From: Bombilactobacillus mellis | GTDB lineage: Bacteria; Bacillota; Bacilli; Lactobacillales; Lactobacillaceae | Reading direction: 5' to 3' | Assembly (NCBI RefSeq): GCF_000967245.1 | Contig: NZ_KQ033878.1 | Coordinates: 248,001-312,000, forward strand | Length of the DNA: 64,000 bases | In this document: positions 55,051 to 64,000 of the stretch, in pieces | How positions within the stretch are numbered: the first letter of the stretch is position 1 | How the letters are laid out: each line of letters begins with the position of its first letter | Notes under the pieces: generated by a model | The model's database searches: none | Told to the model about the DNA's origin: nothing | Seen by the model: only the letters and a program-made list of their open reading frames with translations | Position numbers and translations under genes: made by a program

Positions 55051-55806
55051 TCAGTTTGTTATACTCCTATTTTTAGATAAAAATTGTAATAAATCTTGTT
55101 CCAATTGCGGTCGTGCCTTATTAACTGTAATCACATGGCCAGCATTAGGATAAAGATGGAAATCTACGGTAGTCTGAACATGCTCGCGTAAAAGTTTAGA
55201 AGAAACATTATTAATGATTTCATCATTACTTCCATGGCCAATAAAAAGTGGCTGTTTAATTTGGGACAACTGCTGCCGCACTTCTAGTGTCGTCTGCGAA
55301 ATAGCATTCAGGGCCGGATTGAGTAATTGTTCAATCAACCGCTGTTGCTGAGTTTGTTGTCCAAAGCTCAGATCCTGGTGTTGTTCAATTTTTTGAGCAT
55401 ATTGGAAAAATCCAGCGCGCACGTTGGTCATATCGGAAGCAAACATTGGGGACCCAAAAACTCCTCCCAGATCAATCTGAGGATAATTTTCTAGAGCTTT
55501 TAAGGCAAAGATTGAACCTAAAGATAAACCGAAAATTGCCAACAAATGTTTGTTATGCTGCTGAACAAAATCAATAGCCTGTTGGGTGTCCTGCCACCAA
55601 GCTTGCACACTGCCCTGTGTTAAAACATCTGTGGGATTGTTCGTTCCGTGGCCGGTAAAGAGGGGAGCATAAACACTATAGTCGGCTTGGGCCAACCCCC
55701 GCATTAAGGAACGAAAATCATTCGGTGAACCCGTATAAGAATGAAGCAGGATAATGGCCTGTGGCCCACGATCGGTAAATAAAGTTTGCGGTGGTACTAT
55801 TTTCAT
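55051..55806 (-). CDS. Carboxylesterase (alpha/beta hydrolase, EstA/Est30 type)
   Basis: The 251-residue enzyme has the nucleophile S95 in FGLSLGSIF, the acid in HGSNDEII and the histidine in NAGHVIT. The oxyanion region is LLHSYTGSPNDF. It is the carboxylesterase commonly found between secG and rnr in Firmicutes. The natural substrate is unknown. The ATG at 55806 has TGAGG upstream and is preferred over an in-frame start at 55827. Confidence 0.88.
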   Translation of the reverse strand: MKIVPPQTLFTDRGPQAIILLHSYTGSPNDFRSLMRGLAQADYSVYAPLFTGHGTNNPTDVLTQGSVQAWWQDTQQAIDFVQQHNKHLLAIFGLSLGSIFALKALENYPQIDLGGVFGSPMFASDMTNVRAGFFQYAQKIEQHQDLSFGQQTQQQRLIEQLLNPALNAISQTTLEVRQQLSQIKQPLFIGHGSNDEIINNVSSKLLREHVQTTVDFHLYPNAGHVITVNKARPQLEQDLLQFLSKNRSITN

Positions 55807-55823
55807 TATTAAAACCTCACAAT

Positions 55824-55858
55824 ACAAAAAAATCCTACCGTCAAAAACAGGAGGATTT
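55824..55858 (-). terminator. Terminator-like hairpin after secG
   Basis: AAATCCTCCTG and the GGTAGGATTT arm pair imperfectly on the minus strand and are followed by seven Ts. It probably reduces transcription from secG into estA and rnr. Confidence 0.6.
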
Positions 55859-55863
55859 CATAA

Positions 55864-56100
55864 TTATTTCGATGATAGGAAAGCTAACGCTAACGCACAA
55901 ACAAAGAAAATAATTGCCAAGATTGCCGTTACCTTTTCCATAAAAGCTTCAAAGCCACGCTTTTTCTGGGTACTAAATAAATCTCCGGCTCCTCCAGACA
56001 AAGCATTTAACGCATCTTGCTGTTTTTGAGGCTGCATCATAACGGCAATAACGATTAAAATAGAGTCAATAATCAAAATATTCATGATTAGATTATACAA
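55864..56100 (-). CDS. secG: Preprotein translocase subunit SecG
   Basis: The small subunit of the SecYEG channel, with two transmembrane helices separated by the conserved VMMQPQKQQDALNALSGGAG loop. A TTG start at 56100, 8 nt after GGAGG, gives 78 residues, close to Bacillus SecG. The frame from 56124 would put the ribosome site inside the gene, and the ATG at 56085 has none. Confidence 0.93.
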   Translation of the reverse strand: MYNLIMNILIIDSILIVIAVMMQPQKQQDALNALSGGAGDLFSTQKKRGFEAFMEKVTAILAIIFFVCALALAFLSSK

Positions 56101-56399
56101 ATTAAAAACCTCCGCTACTAGCACTCTAACTAGGATATCATAAAATTACCGGCTTTACCAGCAAGAGATGCTCTCCAGGCGAAAAATACCGCCATTAATT
56201 TTTTGAAAAATCGACAACAATGGAATCTGGAAAATTTTTGCAATTTTTATTGATATAGCAAAAATTGTAGACCATTAAAAACCAATAGAAGTAATTTCGC
56301 AATGAATTATGAACCAAATTATTAGGCAAGAAGAATTCAGATCTCATGTCGAAAGTCCAAGTTATTTTAACTGTTTAATTATTAAAACAACACCAATTT

Positions 56400-58070
56400 C
56401 TACTCAGAATTATCAGCTCCAGCATTTAGATTGATGGTCTTCGTAGAGCGAACTAAAAGTAGTAATAACCATCCTAGCGCTAATAGACTTATCAACAGAC
56501 TAACTTGAGCCAGGAAAGTATAGTGATAACTAATTTCGATCTGATTAACTCCGGGTTGTAGCCGCAATTGAACCGTTCCCCGCGCTGAATTTTGAACTTT
56601 TTGCCTAATATTATTAATGCTTGCCTCCACTCCTTGATAGTACAAAACCGGAATATCTAATTTTACGGGGTGTTGACTATAGTATTTAACATTAAAAGTA
56701 TTAGCAGTAGTATGGTAAAAAGTGTGTACTTTTTTCCCATTTACAAAAAATTGATGCTGTTTAATTGTGGCAAGTACCGGCAGACTTTTTTGGGGATAAT
56801 AGTCTTGCTGATCAAAACTGTAAATTTTAGATTGGATGTTTTGAGGAGTAACAATTGCCAGCGGCTTGGTGTTTTCAAACAACTGCTGTGAACTAAGCAC
56901 TACTTGGGTCAAACAACCGGCTAAAACGGCTGAAAAAGCTAATAATTGCATTATTCCGGTACTTTTTTGAAAAATCTTTCTGATAATGTGACTCAAATAT
57001 ACTGCCAAAAAGAAATTAGCCAGATTTAAAAAACGCCACGGAAATTGAAGATAATTAAAGAAAGTATTTTGCAAATATTGCCAAGGAAACAGTTTCGTCG
57101 ATAGAAAAATCGCCAGTAATGCGGCAACAGCTACTAAACGATAGGCGGTTGTATCTCGCCAGATAAAAATAACAATAGTAATGACTGCTAAAATTGCTAT
57201 AATCCCAAGCGAATAGCTACGAACGTCTGTCTGTAAAGAATTCTTTAGTAAGAGTAGAGGATCTTGCGCTGTTTGCGCTAAATTAAGTAAGGCCGGACGA
57301 TTAGTATTAATGGCTTTTTTTTGTTCCAACAATGGAACAATAAAACCGCAACTTAACAAAGCTGACAGCAGCAAAGTTTTCCCCGCACTTAAAAAGAGGT
57401 TTCCCCAGTAACGCCAATTATGCGCAATTTTAGTAAACAGCATCAAGACCACGAAAACACCAATCATCATGATTACTAAAAAAGCGGTTAAGGGATGCGT
57501 TAAAATAATAAGTCCCAGACCCAAAGCTAATAAGGGCCATTTTTGAAAGTTTCCCTGCAAAATTTTTGCTAAAGCATAAAAAACCATTGGCATAAACATA
57601 TAAGATAAATATTCAGCTAGACCCACACGATAAAAAACACTGGCTAAGCGGAAAAAAGAAAGTGAATACAGTACTGCAAATAAAAGAGCCTGTAATGTGC
57701 TAGTGCTAAATTTATGCATAAAGTAATAGGAACTAACCAGGGTTAAAAAAGTAATAAGAGTTAAAAATATTAAAAAACCGATAAAAGGTGAACCAGCCAA
57801 CTGAAAAATCAGATATCCCGGTAAAATTGTTAACCAAGGATAAAAAATATTGGTAAAATTACCTACGTGATTCCAATAGTTAAAATTAACAGGTGAAGAA
57901 AAAATATTGCCTAAACTACTGATTCGATTCCAATGAAATAATAAATCATAACTATCTAATAACCGAATATTACCAGGTTTAATAAATAAAAATGTGTAAA
58001 AAAGACTAATAACTATAAACAGCAAACCAATAATTACGTTTTTAAGTGTTAGATAATTACGATTCTTCAT
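56400..58070 (-). CDS. Large polytopic membrane protein (PTPS-related/YfhO-like, GT-C topology)
   Basis: The 556-residue protein has about 11-13 transmembrane helices and two extracytoplasmic blocks. LLDSYDLLFHWNRISSLG after the first helix is the acidic loop expected in GT-C-type glycosyltransferases. The region resembles the '6-pyruvoyl-tetrahydropterin synthase related' membrane family. A C-terminal soluble domain (about 420-515) precedes the last helix. A role in lipid-linked sugar transfer is possible but not shown. It is monocistronic, between secG and eno. Confidence 0.7.
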   Translation of the reverse strand: MKNRNYLTLKNVIIGLLFIVISLFYTFLFIKPGNIRLLDSYDLLFHWNRISSLGNIFSSPVNFNYWNHVGNFTNIFYPWLTILPGYLIFQLAGSPFIGFLIFLTLITFLTLVSSYYFMHKFSTSTLQALLFAVLYSLSFFRLASVFYRVGLAEYLSYMFMPMVFYALAKILQGNFQKWPLLALGLGLIILTHPLTAFLVIMMIGVFVVLMLFTKIAHNWRYWGNLFLSAGKTLLLSALLSCGFIVPLLEQKKAINTNRPALLNLAQTAQDPLLLLKNSLQTDVRSYSLGIIAILAVITIVIFIWRDTTAYRLVAVAALLAIFLSTKLFPWQYLQNTFFNYLQFPWRFLNLANFFLAVYLSHIIRKIFQKSTGIMQLLAFSAVLAGCLTQVVLSSQQLFENTKPLAIVTPQNIQSKIYSFDQQDYYPQKSLPVLATIKQHQFFVNGKKVHTFYHTTANTFNVKYYSQHPVKLDIPVLYYQGVEASINNIRQKVQNSARGTVQLRLQPGVNQIEISYHYTFLAQVSLLISLLALGWLLLLLVRSTKTINLNAGADNSE

Positions 58071-58101
58071 GATGACTCCTAAAATATAAATAATCTATAA
58101 T

Positions 58102-58137
58102 AAAAAGAATGAGATAATCAACTATCTCATTCTTTTT
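58102..58137 (-). terminator. Terminator of the cggR-gap-pgk-tpiA-eno operon
   Basis: AAAAAGAATGAGATA and TATCTCATTCTTTTT (58102-58116 and 58123-58137) form a 15-bp stem with a 6-nt loop, 30 nt past eno. Confidence 0.9.
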
Positions 58138-58166
58138 ATTATAGATTAAAATCGTTTTTTAAAAAA

Positions 58167-59462
<1,296 letters not shown>

Positions 59463-59531
59463 TTATAATTCTCCTTTTGTTTAAATACGTTCGCTTTTAT
59501 TTTAACATTTACCTATTGACAAATAAATATA

Positions 59532-60287
59532 TTAATCTTGATAATTGACAAGCTCTAAAAATGACTCTGGCTGTAGGCTAGCGCCACCTACTAAACCGCC
59601 ATCGATATCAGGTTTACTCATTAATTCTTTGACATTCGCTGGTTTGACCGAGCCACCGTATTGAATACGAACCTGTTCAGCAGTTGTGTCATCATACAAA
59701 CTTTTGACCGTTTCACGAATAACATGACAAATCTCCTGAGCCTGATCAGAAGTAGCAGTTTTACCAGTGCCAATAGCCCATATCGGTTCATAAGCAATTA
59801 CCAATCGTGCTACTTGATCTGCAGACAAATCTTTTAAAGCTGCTGTAACTTGATTTTGAACCCAAGTTTGGGCTTGATTAGCCTCTCTGGTGGCTAAAGT
59901 TTCCCCACAGCAAATAATCGGAACCATCTGATTATTAAAAATTGCATGGGCTTTTTTATTGATTTCTTCATCGGTTTCGTGAAAATAATCCCGCCGTTCA
60001 GAATGACCAATAATTACGTAATTAATACCCATTTGGTGTAAAACTTGTGGACTAGTCTCACCCGTATAAGCACCGGAATTTTCAAAATAACAGTTTTCAG
60101 CCGCGGTTTTTAAATTACTGCCTTGAGCTGCCTCTAATAAGGCAGGCAAATCAACCGCTGGTGCTGCAATCACTGATTCTACTTTTTCAGGGCTGGGCAA
60201 GTTAGCTTTAACAGCCGCCACAAATTCGATCGTCGCAGACGGATCATTGTTCATTTTCCAATTACCCGCAATAATTGGTATACGCAT
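59532..60287 (-). CDS. tpiA: Triosephosphate isomerase
   Basis: It interconverts dihydroxyacetone phosphate and glyceraldehyde 3-phosphate. The 251-residue TIM barrel has K11 in GNWKMN, H95 in IGHSERR and E167 in [11 protein letters not shown], the full catalytic set. It follows pgk after 17 nt. Confidence 0.97.
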   Translation of the reverse strand: MRIPIIAGNWKMNNDPSATIEFVAAVKANLPSPEKVESVIAAPAVDLPALLEAAQGSNLKTAAENCYFENSGAYTGETSPQVLHQMGINYVIIGHSERRDYFHETDEEINKKAHAIFNNQMVPIICCGETLATREANQAQTWVQNQVTAALKDLSADQVARLVIAYEPIWAIGTGKTATSDQAQEICHVIRETVKSLYDDTTAEQVRIQYGGSVKPANVKELMSKPDIDGGLVGGASLQPESFLELVNYQD

Positions 60288-60304
60288 ATTTAGTCTCCTT
60301 TAGC

Positions 60305-61519
60305 TTATTTATCAGAAATAGCAGCAATTCCCGGCAATTCTTTACCTTCTAAATATTCAAGAGAAGCACCACCGCCAGTAGAAATATGAGTTAATTTATC
60401 AGCAATTCCTAATTGTTGAGCTGCAGCAGTAGAATCGCCGCCGCCGACAATCGTAGTTGCACCTTGGAGATCGCCTAAAGCTTTACCAACTTGTAAAGTT
60501 CCATTAGCAAAATTACTCATTTCAAAAGCACCCATTGGTCCGTTCCAAACTACAGTCTTAGCGCCTTTTAATGTGTCTTCAAACAACTTAATAGTTTGCG
60601 GTCCAATATCTAAAGCCATCATTTCTTCAGGAATCTCTACTCCAGATGTAACTTCATGATCAGCATCATTGGAAAATTCACTAGCAACAACATGATCTAC
60701 TGGTAAAACAATCTTATCGCCTGCTTTTTGCAATAAATCTTTTGCCATAGATACACGATCTTCTTCAAATAAAGATTTACCAATTTTATGACCTTGAGCT
60801 GCTAGGAAAGTGTAGGCCATCCCACCGCCAATTAAAATATGATCAGATTTAGGAATCAAATTATCAATGACAGCAATTTTATCAGAAACCTTGGCACCAC
60901 CTAAAATCGTAACAAAAGGATGAACCGGATTTTCTACCGCATTACCTAAGAATTTAATTTCTTTTTCCATCAAAAAGCCAGCAGCTACCGGCTTACCTGC
61001 AGCTTCCATTGCCTTAGCAATCCCGACGTTGGATGCATGAGAACGATGAGCTGTCCCAAAAGCATCGTTGACAAATACATCACCCAAAGAAGCCCAGTAT
61101 TCGCCTAATTTTGGATCATTTTTACTTTCGCGCTTGCCAAAATCATTGTCAATATCTTGAAAACGCGTATTTTCCATCAGAATTACATCGCCATCATTCA
61201 TGTTATTAATGGCTGTTTCTAGTTCAGGACCTTCATTTACAGGAATGAATTTTACATCTTGATTTAATAACTCAGATAAACGTTGAGCAACAGGTTTTAA
61301 AGTTAAACCTGCTTTATCAGCAGCACTTTTAACCCGGCCTAAATGTGATAAAAGAATTAACTTACCTTGATGTTCAATAATATACTTAATTGTAGGCAAA
61401 GCAGCTACAATCCGGTTATCATTAGTAATTTGATTATCCTTCACCGGCACATTAAAATCCGCCCGCATCAAAACTTTTTTATCTTGGACATCAACATCAG
61501 AAACGATTAATTTTGCCAT
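60305..61519 (-). CDS. pgk: Phosphoglycerate kinase
   Basis: It makes ATP from 1,3-bisphosphoglycerate. The 404-residue, two-domain protein has [15 protein letters not shown], the hinge region with NDAFGTAHR, and the nucleotide-binding VGGGDSTAA. The gene is separated from gap by 95 nt containing a terminator-like hairpin. Confidence 0.97.
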   Translation of the reverse strand: MAKLIVSDVDVQDKKVLMRADFNVPVKDNQITNDNRIVAALPTIKYIIEHQGKLILLSHLGRVKSAADKAGLTLKPVAQRLSELLNQDVKFIPVNEGPELETAINNMNDGDVILMENTRFQDIDNDFGKRESKNDPKLGEYWASLGDVFVNDAFGTAHRSHASNVGIAKAMEAAGKPVAAGFLMEKEIKFLGNAVENPVHPFVTILGGAKVSDKIAVIDNLIPKSDHILIGGGMAYTFLAAQGHKIGKSLFEEDRVSMAKDLLQKAGDKIVLPVDHVVASEFSNDADHEVTSGVEIPEEMMALDIGPQTIKLFEDTLKGAKTVVWNGPMGAFEMSNFANGTLQVGKALGDLQGATTIVGGGDSTAAAQQLGIADKLTHISTGGGASLEYLEGKELPGIAAISDK

Positions 61520-61540
61520 CTATTAAATGCCTCCATTGAA

Positions 61541-61583
61541 ATAAAAAAGGCTGAAGGAGAATGCCTCCCTCCGCCTTCTTCAA
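61541..61583 (-). terminator. Attenuator-like hairpin between gap and pgk
   Basis: On the minus strand AAGGC...GGAGG pairs imperfectly with CTCCTTC...GCCTT and is followed by a run of six Ts. It could end part of the transcripts after gap, or protect the gap mRNA end, so that gap is made in excess over pgk. Confidence 0.55.
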
Positions 61584-61614
61584 GTAATTTTTATCTAACT
61601 TTAAGAGTCGTGGT

Positions 61615-62634
61615 TTACAACAAACTTGCAAATTTTTGCAAAGTACGGATCATTTGAGCTGTAAAGCCGGATTCATTGTCGTACCATGCAACAACCTTAA
61701 CAACTTGGGCACCATTAGCACCTTCAACAACTTGAGTTTGAGTTGGGTCAAAAACAGAACCGTATTCAGTACCAATAATATCTGAGGAAACAATTTCATC
61801 AGCATTGTAACCAAAGGATTCACTGCCATCAGTAACCTTTTTTACAGCGGCATTAACTTCATCAGCTGTAACTTTCTTATCCAAAACAGCAACTAATTCT
61901 GTCAAAGAACCGGTAATTACAGGAACACGTTGTGCATGGCCATCTAATTTACCCTTCAATTCAGGAATTACCAAACCGATAGCTTTAGCAGCACCAGTTG
62001 AATGTGGAATAATATTTTGAGCAGCTGCACGAGCATTACGTCTGTTACCCTTACGGTCAGGACCATCTTGCAATTTTTGAGTTGCTGTATAAGCATGAAT
62101 TGTAGTCATAGTACCAGTTTGAATGCCAAAAGCATCATTAATTGCTTTAGCAGCAGGTGCTAAACAGTTAGTAGTACATGATGCAGCGGAGATAATTTGA
62201 TCATCTTTAGTAATGGTATCATCATTAACACCATAAACGACTGTCTTCAAATCACCAGCAGGTGCAGAAATCAAAACTTTCTTAGCACCAGCATCTAAGT
62301 GAGCTTGAGCTTTTTCTTTAGATGTGTAGAAACCAGTACTTTCCAAAACTAATTCTACACCATCATTTTTTACCCAAGGAATGTTGCGGGCATCAGATTC
62401 TGCATATACAGGGATCTTCTTACCATCAACAACAATTGCATCATCAGTTGCAGATACTTCATGTTTGAAATTACCATGAGCTGTATCATATTTTAATAAG
62501 TGAGCCAACATATCTGGTGATGTTAAATCATTAATTGCAACAACTTCCAAATCATCATTTGCAACTTCATAAATACGACGCAATGCCAAACGACCAATAC
62601 GTCCGAAACCATTAATACCTACTTTTGTAGCCAT
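61615..62634 (-). CDS. gap: Glyceraldehyde-3-phosphate dehydrogenase
   Basis: It oxidises glyceraldehyde 3-phosphate with NAD and phosphate. The 339-residue protein has [11 protein letters not shown], the catalytic cysteine C153 in [10 protein letters not shown], and a C-terminal WYDNESGF. It lies 32 nt after cggR with a strong AGGAGG site, and is the glycolytic (GapA-type) enzyme by position. Confidence 0.97.
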   Translation of the reverse strand: MATKVGINGFGRIGRLALRRIYEVANDDLEVVAINDLTSPDMLAHLLKYDTAHGNFKHEVSATDDAIVVDGKKIPVYAESDARNIPWVKNDGVELVLESTGFYTSKEKAQAHLDAGAKKVLISAPAGDLKTVVYGVNDDTITKDDQIISAASCTTNCLAPAAKAINDAFGIQTGTMTTIHAYTATQKLQDGPDRKGNRRNARAAAQNIIPHSTGAAKAIGLVIPELKGKLDGHAQRVPVITGSLTELVAVLDKKVTADEVNAAVKKVTDGSESFGYNADEIVSSDIIGTEYGSVFDPTQTQVVEGANGAQVVKVVAWYDNESGFTAQMIRTLQKFASLL

Positions 62635-62666
62635 GTTAAGATTTCCTCCTTCAGGAAAAATAAGTT

Positions 62667-63710
62667 TTATTTTAAAGGTTTTTTACCCCTTAAAATCATT
62701 TCTGAGGCTGCCTCATCAGTAATTAAAGTTGTCTGGTGAGGAGCAACTTTCATATATGCCGCAATTGCTGCCGCTTTGCTGGGTCCTCCAGCAATTGCAA
62801 TCACATGTGAAATATCATGAAGATCCGAAATTTGTAACCCTATTTTCGGTACCTTATAAACAACATGTCCTTGAGCATCAAGAAAATCACCAAAAGCTTC
62901 TGCTACTGCCTTTTTTCTGGTCAAAAGGTCAATTTCCGAGCTCGTCATATTACGCCGATTAGCCATCGTTCGTGCCCGACCAATGCTATGAATTACGACA
63001 TCAGCGTGATTAATCAAATCCAACACTGATTTAACCACTGGTTCTTGCAATAAGGGGGCCACGCTTTTAGCGGAAATATCTTCCGGAACATACAAATTAC
63101 GATATAAACCGCCGCTGTGTTCCGCCATTTCTGCACAAATCGTATTTGCTTGAATGGCCATAGTCTCACCTAATCCACCACGGGCTGGAACAAATAATAA
63201 ATTTCTCTCATTGGCTAAGCTTGGTGATAATGACTTACTTACCGCTGCCATAGTTGTACCACCCATTACGGCAATAATAGAACGACCACCAGGTAATAAC
63301 AACTGTAACAGTTCATCTAGCTGTTGTCCCATTAAACTTAAAACACCTTGATGGCGTTCACTGTTACCTGGAACGATAATTACCTGGGCAATACCTAAGA
63401 CTGCAACCAGTTGTTTTCTTAAAGCCGAAGTATCATGTAATTGATCCATCAAACCACTCAGTTGCTGTACCAATTGCCGACCTTTGCCCGTCAAAGACAT
63501 TCCTGATTTTGATGTTTCTAATAAGCCATTCTTACGAAACAGATCTGTCTCTCGACGCAAAGTTCGTTCTGATGTTCCTAAATCAGCTGCCAAAATCCGC
63601 CGCCCTACAGGTTGCATCCAACTAATTCTCTGCAATATTCGATATCGCCATTGAACTGTTTGTAAAAAGTCGGGCGCAATGGATTCAATGAGCTGTAAAT
63701 CACTATCCAT
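62667..63710 (-). CDS. cggR: Central glycolytic genes regulator (SorC/DeoR family)
   Basis: The 347-residue repressor has an N-terminal winged helix-turn-helix with [20 protein letters not shown] (about 37-56) and a SorC sugar-binding domain with [11 protein letters not shown] and HSIGRA. In Bacillus subtilis fructose 1,6-bisphosphate relieves CggR repression of gap. It is the first gene of the operon and a CggR-like operator lies in its leader, so it should repress itself. Confidence 0.94.
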   Translation of the reverse strand: MDSDLQLIESIAPDFLQTVQWRYRILQRISWMQPVGRRILAADLGTSERTLRRETDLFRKNGLLETSKSGMSLTGKGRQLVQQLSGLMDQLHDTSALRKQLVAVLGIAQVIIVPGNSERHQGVLSLMGQQLDELLQLLLPGGRSIIAVMGGTTMAAVSKSLSPSLANERNLLFVPARGGLGETMAIQANTICAEMAEHSGGLYRNLYVPEDISAKSVAPLLQEPVVKSVLDLINHADVVIHSIGRARTMANRRNMTSSEIDLLTRKKAVAEAFGDFLDAQGHVVYKVPKIGLQISDLHDISHVIAIAGGPSKAAAIAAYMKVAPHQTTLITDEAASEMILRGKKPLK

Positions 63711-63730
63711 TTATACACGTCCTTTTTCAC

Positions 63731-63747
63731 GGGACACTTATCGTCCC
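63731..63747. promoter_or_regulatory. CggR-type operator in the cggR leader
   Basis: GGGACACTTATCGTCCC is a 5-bp inverted repeat with a 7-nt centre, matching the GGGAC...GTCC form of known CggR sites. It lies 21-37 nt upstream of the cggR start codon and about 60 nt downstream of the predicted transcription start, a place suited to roadblock repression. Confidence 0.75.
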
Positions 63748-63785
63748 TGTGTGACTTATTAAGACCCATCACTTCCAAAATAAAG

Positions 63786-63809
63786 GTGAGTTGTTATTTC
63801 CTAACTCAC
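63786..63809 (-). other. Stem-loop at the 5' end of the cggR operon mRNA
   Basis: GTGAGTT and AACTCAC (63786-63792 and 63803-63809) form a 7-bp stem with a 10-nt loop. It starts at or next to the predicted first transcribed base, so it may stabilise the mRNA or be a second protein site. Confidence 0.5.
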
Positions 63810-63815
63810 AACTAG

Positions 63816-63844
63816 ATTATAACAACTGCTATTTTCATTTGCAA
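63816..63844 (-). promoter_or_regulatory. Promoter of the cggR operon
   Basis: The minus strand has TTGCAA (63844-63839), a 17-nt spacer and a perfect TATAAT (63821-63816). The leader to cggR is about 100 nt. Confidence 0.8.
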
Positions 63845-63870
63845 CTCTGAAGCCCAAAATATTTACATAA

Positions 63871-63903
63871 ATAAAAAAGCTTAGACAAAATTTTTGTCTA
63901 AGC
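63871..63903 (-). terminator. Terminator of tRNA-Arg
   Basis: GCTTAGACAAAA and TTTTGTCTAAGC (63879-63890 and 63892-63903) pair over 12 bp and a T-run follows on the minus strand. It separates the tRNA from the cggR promoter. Confidence 0.8.
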
Positions 63904-63909
63904 ATACTA

Positions 63910-63981
63910 TGCGCCACCTGGGAGTCGAACCCAGATCCCAAGAACCGGAATCTTGTGTGCTATCCATTACACTAGCGGCGC
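63910..63981 (-). tRNA. tRNA-Arg(CCG)
   Basis: The minus strand folds as a 72-nt cloverleaf: acceptor GCGCCGC/GTGGCGC (one G-U pair), a D-arm with AGTGTAATGGATAGC, anticodon stem CAAGA/TCTTG with loop TTCCGGT (anticodon CCG, reading CGG), and T-arm with GGTTCGACTCC. The 3' CCA is not encoded. Confidence 0.95.
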
Positions 63982-64000
63982 AACACCTGTTATATTGTAC

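Overview
The window is an AT-rich chromosomal segment of a low-GC Gram-positive bacterium, almost certainly a member of the Lactobacillaceae. The evidence is the cggR-gap-pgk-tpiA-eno glycolytic operon, a PepX dipeptidyl-peptidase, a comG operon running into a YtxK-type methyltransferase and ackA, a nucleoside deoxyribosyltransferase, an SLAP-domain surface protein, a secG-estA-rnr-smpB cluster and a tmRNA tag ending in YALAA. Gene content and pseudogenes would fit a host-associated lineage such as Bombilactobacillus, but that genus call is a guess.

Layout. 1-1.7 kb: the 3' end of a PTS_EIIC_2-type membrane protein and about 1.1 kb of decayed DNA with a TetR-like relic. 1.7-11.6 kb: a complete aspartate-to-lysine/diaminopimelate pathway, with lysA-dapH-dapL-dapA-dapB-patA-asd on the minus strand behind a lysine riboswitch with an intrinsic terminator, and divergent lysC-dapF. 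11.9-25.6 kb: pepX, an APC-family permease, GNAT, a GT2 glycosyltransferase, pgi, VanZ, an LtaS-type lipoteichoic acid synthase, a Cof phosphatase with a two-component system, and a nucleoside deoxyribosyltransferase. 25.7-30.6 kb: a cell-surface and export region (small membrane protein, NlpC/P60 hydrolase, SLAP protein, very AT-rich ABC exporter) in which one promoter module occurs twice.

30.6-38.3 kb: tmRNA, ackA, methyltransferase, the seven-gene comG pseudopilus operon, yebC and a second VanZ gene. 38.3-39.1 kb: a decayed cellobiose-type PTS EIIC gene. 39.1-46.8 kb: amino-sugar, c-di-AMP and peptidoglycan genes (glmS with three ATTGGTAT operator-like sites, murB-cdaA-cdaR-glmM) around an unusual pair, a ribbon-helix-helix/NfeD-like fusion followed by an SPFH protein without a visible membrane anchor. 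46.9-49.6 kb: an exonuclease and ung-pta-tsaE. 49.6-50.3 kb: decayed DNA. 50.3-58.1 kb: a possible LURP-one-like protein, GNAT, TetR, smpB, rnr, estA, secG and a large polytopic membrane protein. 58.1-64 kb: the glycolytic operon under CggR with its operator, then tRNA-Arg(CCG).

The genes are mostly ordinary core genes: cell-wall precursor supply (DAP, UDP-GlcNAc, MurB, LTA), central glycolysis and acetate formation, competence pili and ribosome rescue. The most unusual items are the RHH-NfeD/SPFH pair, the duplicated promoter module around the ABC exporter and SLAP gene, the putative NagR-type control of glmS, and the three decayed tracts. No mobile element, CRISPR array or phage was seen.
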